Assembly (NCBI GenBank): GCA_023460795.1
Contig: JAEWPC010000079.1
Span: 1 to 24,705 of the forward strand
Length of the DNA stretch: 24,705 nucleotides
DNA from: Bacillota bacterium
GTDB lineage: Bacteria > Bacillota > Bacilli > Paenibacillales > Paenibacillaceae
Reading direction: 5' to 3'
The notes under the pieces were generated by a model that was not told the DNA's origin, did no database searches, and was given only the letters and a program-made list of their open reading frames with translations. The position numbers and the translations under genes were made by a program. Shown here in pieces: positions 21,320 through 24,705 of the stretch (position 1 is the stretch's first letter; each line of letters opens with the position of its first letter).

Positions 21320-21985
21320 ATGAAAGGAAATTCTTACTTGCCGCGCAAGCTTCATTCGTTGCTCGGCGTCATCCCGCTCGGATTGTTCCTGATCGAGCAC
21401 GCATTGACGAACTACTCCGCATTCGAAGAAGGACCAGAGGGATTCAAGGACAGTATCGATTTCCTGCACGGAATGCCGCTTCTTTTCTTCTTGGAGCTGC
21501 TTCTGATCTGGCTGCCGATTCTATTCCACGGCGTGTACGGGCTATACATGGCGTTCCAGTCCAACCTTAACGTCGGACGGTTCAGCTATTCCCGCAACTG
21601 GGCGTTCGCGCTGCAACGCATTACCGGCGTGATCACGTTTATTTTCGTCGCATGGCACGTCTACGAGACTCGGCTGCAGGTGACGTTCGGGAACACGACG
21701 TACGATGAGCTGGGCACGCACATGCACGACATCGTAAGCAATCCAGCCGTATTTACGATCTACATTATCGGGGTACTTGCGGCAACGTTCCACTTCGCTA
21801 ACGGCATCTGGGCGTTCCTCGTCAGCTGGGGAATTACGGTCGGCCCTCGCGCGCAGAAAGTTTCCGCGAACATTTGCATGGGCATCTTCGTCATCGTGGC
21901 GGCGTTGTTCCTGCTGTCGCTGTTCGCGTTCCGCGGCGACGAATTCGAGGGCGCCGCGGCGCTCGCTTCGGTTACGGGACGTTAA
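21320..21985 (+). CDS. sdhC: succinate dehydrogenase cytochrome b558 subunit
   Basis: This is the membrane anchor of complex II. It carries two b-type haems and passes electrons from SdhAB to menaquinone. The 221-residue protein has five membrane helices, as in B. subtilis SdhC. Histidines that fit the haem-ligand positions are His27 (LIEHAL), His70 (LFHGVYG), His103 (AWHVYETR) and His158 (TFHFANG). LHSLLGVIPLG and NGIWAFLVSWGITVGPRAQ are family blocks. The ATG at 21320 was chosen because MKGNSYLPRKLHS aligns with the known N-terminus. AAGGAG at 21301-21306 is 13 nt upstream, rather far. In-frame ATGs at 21254 and 21263 would add a hydrophilic leader and seem less likely. Confidence 0.93.
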   Translation: MKGNSYLPRKLHSLLGVIPLGLFLIEHALTNYSAFEEGPEGFKDSIDFLHGMPLLFFLELLLIWLPILFHGVYGLYMAFQSNLNVGRFSYSRNWAFALQRITGVITFIFVAWHVYETRLQVTFGNTTYDELGTHMHDIVSNPAVFTIYIIGVLAATFHFANGIWAFLVSWGITVGPRAQKVSANICMGIFVIVAALFLLSLFAFRGDEFEGAAALASVTGR

Positions 21986-22044
21986 GCATTCGCATAGGCA
22001 GGCAGTTTTGCTAACGCAGAACTTTTAGAGAGGAAGAAGACGTA

Positions 22045-23802
22045 ATGGCTACCAATAGAGTCATCGTTGTAGGCGGCGGACTAGCCGGCCTCATGGCAAC
22101 GATTAAAGCGGCGGAAGCGGGCGTGCGGGTTGACCTGTTCTCGCTCGTGCCGGTTAAGAGATCCCACTCCGTGTGCGCGCAAGGCGGCATTAACGGAGCG
22201 GTAAATACGAAGGGCGAAGGAGACTCCCCATGGGAGCACTTCGACGATACGGTATACGGCGGCGACTTCCTGGCGAACCAACCGCCGGTTAAGGCGATGT
22301 GCGAAGCCGCGCCGGGCATAATTCACCTGATGGACCGGATGGGCGTTATGTTCAGCCGTACGCCGGAAGGCTTGCTGGACTTCCGCCGGTTCGGCGGCAC
22401 GCAATACCACCGCACGGCATTCGCCGGCGCGACGACGGGCCAACAGCTGCTTTACGCGCTGGACGAGCAAGTTCGCCGCTGGGAAGCCGCAGGACTCGTG
22501 CACAAGTATGAACATTGGGAGTTCACGGGAGCGGTCGTCGACGACGACGGCGTCTGCCGCGGCATCTCCGCTCAAGATCTGCGCACGATGGAATCCGTCA
22601 CGTTCCGCGGAGACGCGGTCATTCTCGCGACGGGCGGACCGGGCATTATTTTCGGCAAAACGACGAACTCCGTCATCAATACGGGTACGGCAGCCAGCGC
22701 GGTATACCAGCAAGGCGTCTACTACGCGAACGGCGAGTTCATCCAAATTCACCCAACGGCGATTCCGGGCGACGACAAAAACCGCCTCATGAGCGAATCG
22801 GCGCGCGGCGAAGGCGGCCGGATCTGGACGTACAAGGACGGCAAGCCGTGGTACTTCCTCGAGGAGAAGTATCCGGCGTACGGCAACCTTGTTCCGCGGG
22901 ATATCGCGACTCGCGAAATTTTCGACGTGTGCGTGAACCAGAAGCTCGGCATCAACGGCGAGAACAAAGTGTATCTCGACTTGACGCATAAAGATCCGAA
23001 GGAGCTTGATCGCAAGCTCGGCGGCATCATCGAGATTTACGAGAAGTTCATGGGCGACGATCCGCGCAAAATTCCGATGCAAATTTTCCCTGCCGTTCAC
23101 TACTCGATGGGCGGCATGTGGGTCGACTACAACCAAATGACGAACATCCCTGGCTTGTTCGCTTGCGGAGAATGCGAATACCAATACCATGGCGCGAACC
23201 GTCTTGGCGCGAACTCCTTGCTGTCCGCGATCTACGGCGGCATGATTACCGGTCCGAAGGCGATCGAGTACATCAAAGGCTTGAAGAAGTCCGCCGAGGA
23301 CGTCTCCGAGAGCGTGTTCGAGCGGGAGCGCAATAAGCAAGCTAGCAAGTACGAAGCGATCACGAAGATGGACGGCACCGAGAACGCGTACGTCATCGCC
23401 AAAGAACTCGGCGAATGGATGACGAACAACATGACCGTCGTTCGTTACAACAAGAAGCTCGAAGAGACGGTCGGCAAGATCAAGGAGCTCAAACAGCGTT
23501 ATACGAAGATCAACATCAACGATACGATCAAGTGGAACAACTCGGGTGCAGCCTATACGCGTCAGCTGTGGAACATGCTCGAGCTTGCGGAAGCGATGAC
23601 GGTCAGCGCGCTGATGCGCAACGAGAGCCGCGGCGCGCACTACAAGCCGGAATTCCCGGACCGCAACGACGAGCAGTTCCTGAAGACGACGAAAGCGGCA
23701 TGGACCGCGGAAGGTCCGCAAATTTCTTATGAAGATGTTGACGTCTCGCTGATTAAGCCGCGTACGCGCGACTATTCCTCGAGTAAGAAAAAGGAGGGCT
23801 AA
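22045..23802 (+). CDS. sdhA: succinate dehydrogenase flavoprotein subunit
   Basis: This is the catalytic subunit oxidising succinate to fumarate in the TCA cycle. Its 585 residues match the Bacillota type. The FAD dinucleotide-binding GGGLAGL is at 10-16, and His41 in RSHSVCAQGG is the covalent FAD attachment site. Active-site segments follow: HPTAIPG from His236, SARGEGGR at about 252-259, HYSMGGMWVD from His352, and the catalytic arginine region NRLGANSLLSAIYGG around Arg386. AGAGGAAG (22028-22035) precedes the ATG. It is 59 nt after sdhC and 3 nt before sdhB. The conserved sequence and high GC create very long antisense frames that are not genes. Confidence 0.96.
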   Translation: MATNRVIVVGGGLAGLMATIKAAEAGVRVDLFSLVPVKRSHSVCAQGGINGAVNTKGEGDSPWEHFDDTVYGGDFLANQPPVKAMCEAAPGIIHLMDRMGVMFSRTPEGLLDFRRFGGTQYHRTAFAGATTGQQLLYALDEQVRRWEAAGLVHKYEHWEFTGAVVDDDGVCRGISAQDLRTMESVTFRGDAVILATGGPGIIFGKTTNSVINTGTAASAVYQQGVYYANGEFIQIHPTAIPGDDKNRLMSESARGEGGRIWTYKDGKPWYFLEEKYPAYGNLVPRDIATREIFDVCVNQKLGINGENKVYLDLTHKDPKELDRKLGGIIEIYEKFMGDDPRKIPMQIFPAVHYSMGGMWVDYNQMTNIPGLFACGECEYQYHGANRLGANSLLSAIYGGMITGPKAIEYIKGLKKSAEDVSESVFERERNKQASKYEAITKMDGTENAYVIAKELGEWMTNNMTVVRYNKKLEETVGKIKELKQRYTKININDTIKWNNSGAAYTRQLWNMLELAEAMTVSALMRNESRGAHYKPEFPDRNDEQFLKTTKAAWTAEGPQISYEDVDVSLIKPRTRDYSSSKKKEG

Positions 23803-23805
23803 ACG

Positions 23806-24570
23806 ATGGCAGACACGGCAACCGCTAAACGCACGGTCAAATTCATCATTACGCGCCGGGACAATCCGGATGCGTCCTCCTACACGGAGGAATTCGAAGT
23901 CCCTTACCGTCCGAACATGAACGTCATCAGCGCGCTTATGGAAATCCAGCGCAACCCGGTGAAAGCGGACGGATCGAAGACGGCGCCGGTATGCTGGGAA
24001 TCCAACTGTTTGGAGGAAGTGTGCGGCGCTTGCTCGATGGTCATTAACGGCAAACCGCGCCAAGCGTGCTCCGCGCTGATCGACCGCCTGGAGCAGCCGA
24101 TCCGCCTCGAGCCGATGAGCACGTTCCCGGTCGTTCGCGACCTTGTCATTAACCGCGAGCGCATGTTCCAATCGCTGAAGAAAGTCAAGGCGTGGATTCC
24201 GATCGACGGTACGTACGATCTCGGACCTGGTCCGCGCATGGCGGAATCGAAGCGCCAATGGGCGTACGAGTTGTCCAAGTGCATGACGTGCGGCGTATGC
24301 CTCGAGGCTTGCCCGAACGTTAACGACCGCAGCACGTTCATCGGACCGGCTCCGATCTCGCAGGTTCGCTTGTTCAACGCCCATCCGACGGGCGAGATGA
24401 ACGCGTACGAGCGTCTCGAAGCGCTGATGGAAGACGGCGGCATCGAAGGCTGCGGCAACTCGCAGAACTGCGTGCGCTCCTGCCCGAAGGGCATTCCGCT
24501 GACGACCTCGATCGCGGCGATGAACAGAGATACGACGAAGCACTTGTTCAAAAAGTGGTTGACCCTGTAA
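23806..24570 (+). CDS. sdhB: succinate dehydrogenase iron-sulfur subunit
   Basis: This is the electron-transfer subunit linking SdhA flavin to SdhC haem. It has 254 residues. The N-terminal ferredoxin domain has the [2Fe-2S] cysteines Cys68, Cys73, Cys76 and Cys88. The C-terminal domain holds Cys159, Cys162 and Cys165 in CMTCGVCLEACP, plus Cys169, Cys216, Cys222 and Cys226, the set for the [4Fe-4S] and [3Fe-4S] clusters. All cluster ligands are present, so the protein should be functional. AAGGAGG inside the end of sdhA serves as its ribosome binding site, implying coupled translation. It is the last gene of the operon in this window. Confidence 0.96.
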   Translation: MADTATAKRTVKFIITRRDNPDASSYTEEFEVPYRPNMNVISALMEIQRNPVKADGSKTAPVCWESNCLEEVCGACSMVINGKPRQACSALIDRLEQPIRLEPMSTFPVVRDLVINRERMFQSLKKVKAWIPIDGTYDLGPGPRMAESKRQWAYELSKCMTCGVCLEACPNVNDRSTFIGPAPISQVRLFNAHPTGEMNAYERLEALMEDGGIEGCGNSQNCVRSCPKGIPLTTSIAAMNRDTTKHLFKKWLTL

Positions 24571-24578
24571 TGATAAAT

Positions 24579-24625
24579 AGAGGCTGTCCCATAAGTCATT
24601 ACTAATGACTTTGTGAGGCACCTCT
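24579..24625 (+). terminator. long imperfect palindrome after sdhB, terminator or insertion-sequence end
   Basis: The inner stem AAGTCATT-ACT-AATGACTT (24593-24611) is perfect. The outer arms AGAGG (24579-24583) and CCTCT (24621-24625) close it with mismatches between. There is no clear T-run, so it is not a textbook terminator. Confidence 0.45.
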
Positions 24626-24705
24626 GTAGTTTATTAGTTATCGATTGTAGTTTTGGCGGGGCATGTATCTCCTTCCGGTGTCTGTTGCCATCGTGAATTT
24701 TGAAT
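24580..24705. mobile_element. possible terminal inverted repeat and end of an insertion sequence, partial
   Basis: GAGGCTGTCCCATAAGTC at 24580-24597 looks like the terminal inverted repeat of several transposase families (IS1182-type ends from memory). On the minus strand a frame is open from the window edge to a TAA at 24636-24634; its RWQQTPEGDT might be a transposase C-terminus, but it is too short to judge. The element would extend beyond the window. Confidence 0.3.

Noticed and set aside
22081..24621. Antisense open frame of 846 codons across sdhA and sdhB
   Set aside because: It mirrors strongly conserved sdhA/sdhB, has the Arg/His/Val-rich composition of a GC-driven shadow frame, and no ribosome binding site supports it.
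1..24705. CRISPR arrays, tRNA or rRNA genes
   Set aside because: None was seen. The only tandem repeat (12646-12776) has no spacer-repeat alternation.

Overview
The window reads as chromosomal DNA of a fairly GC-rich endospore-former-type member of the Bacillota, most likely Paenibacillaceae (Paenibacillus/Cohnella-like). The evidence is the Bacillales-type gene content: dnaB-dnaI primosome genes, coproheme decarboxylase HemQ, YuiB- and YqzM-like small membrane proteins, Ktr potassium transport under a ydaO riboswitch, and a Bacillus-type sdhCAB operon with a single di-heme SdhC. Strong AGGAGG-like ribosome binding sites fit this too. The genus is inferred from gene content only.

Layout. 244-2643: a PDZ-less HtrA-type serine protease and aspartate ammonia-lyase (+). 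2708-3451: hemQ (-), divergent from a YuiB-like protein and a GtrA-family protein (+). 4443-6918: dnaB-dnaI (+), the helicase-loading pair for replication restart and initiation. 6958-10295: a sulfate uptake operon, sbp-cysT-cysW-yezD (+), with no ATPase gene. 10310-12640: a YqzM-like 48-residue membrane protein (-), divergent from uvrC (+). 12646-12776: a 51-bp tandem repeat. 12811-14523: a CPBP-family membrane protease (-). 14616 to about 15945: a TnpB-only insertion sequence (-) with an intact RuvC triad and a structured candidate omega-RNA at its right end.

16058-18388: ktrB-ktrA (+) behind a ydaO-type c-di-AMP riboswitch with a clear intrinsic terminator. 18469-19284: a polysaccharide deacetylase-like exported protein (+), converging with a 1-nt gap on a LysM-3D cell-wall protein (-, 19286-19939). 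That protein has its own ydaO riboswitch (19962-20116). So two c-di-AMP sensors lie within 4 kb, one for K+ import and one for wall remodelling. 20208-21116: a LysR regulator (-), divergent from sdhC-sdhA-sdhB (+, 21320-24570). The right edge carries a long imperfect palindrome beginning AGAGGCTGTCCC, which may be the end of a second mobile element.

Most of the window is conserved housekeeping sequence. The parts most worth attention are the TnpB/omega-RNA element with its readable candidate guide, the paired c-di-AMP riboswitches (the second apparently lacking a terminator platform), the sulfate operon that lacks its ATPase but carries a DUF2292 protein, and the 51-bp repeat. I found no CRISPR array, tRNA or rRNA. 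I saw nothing that I could defend as a wholly new multi-gene system.
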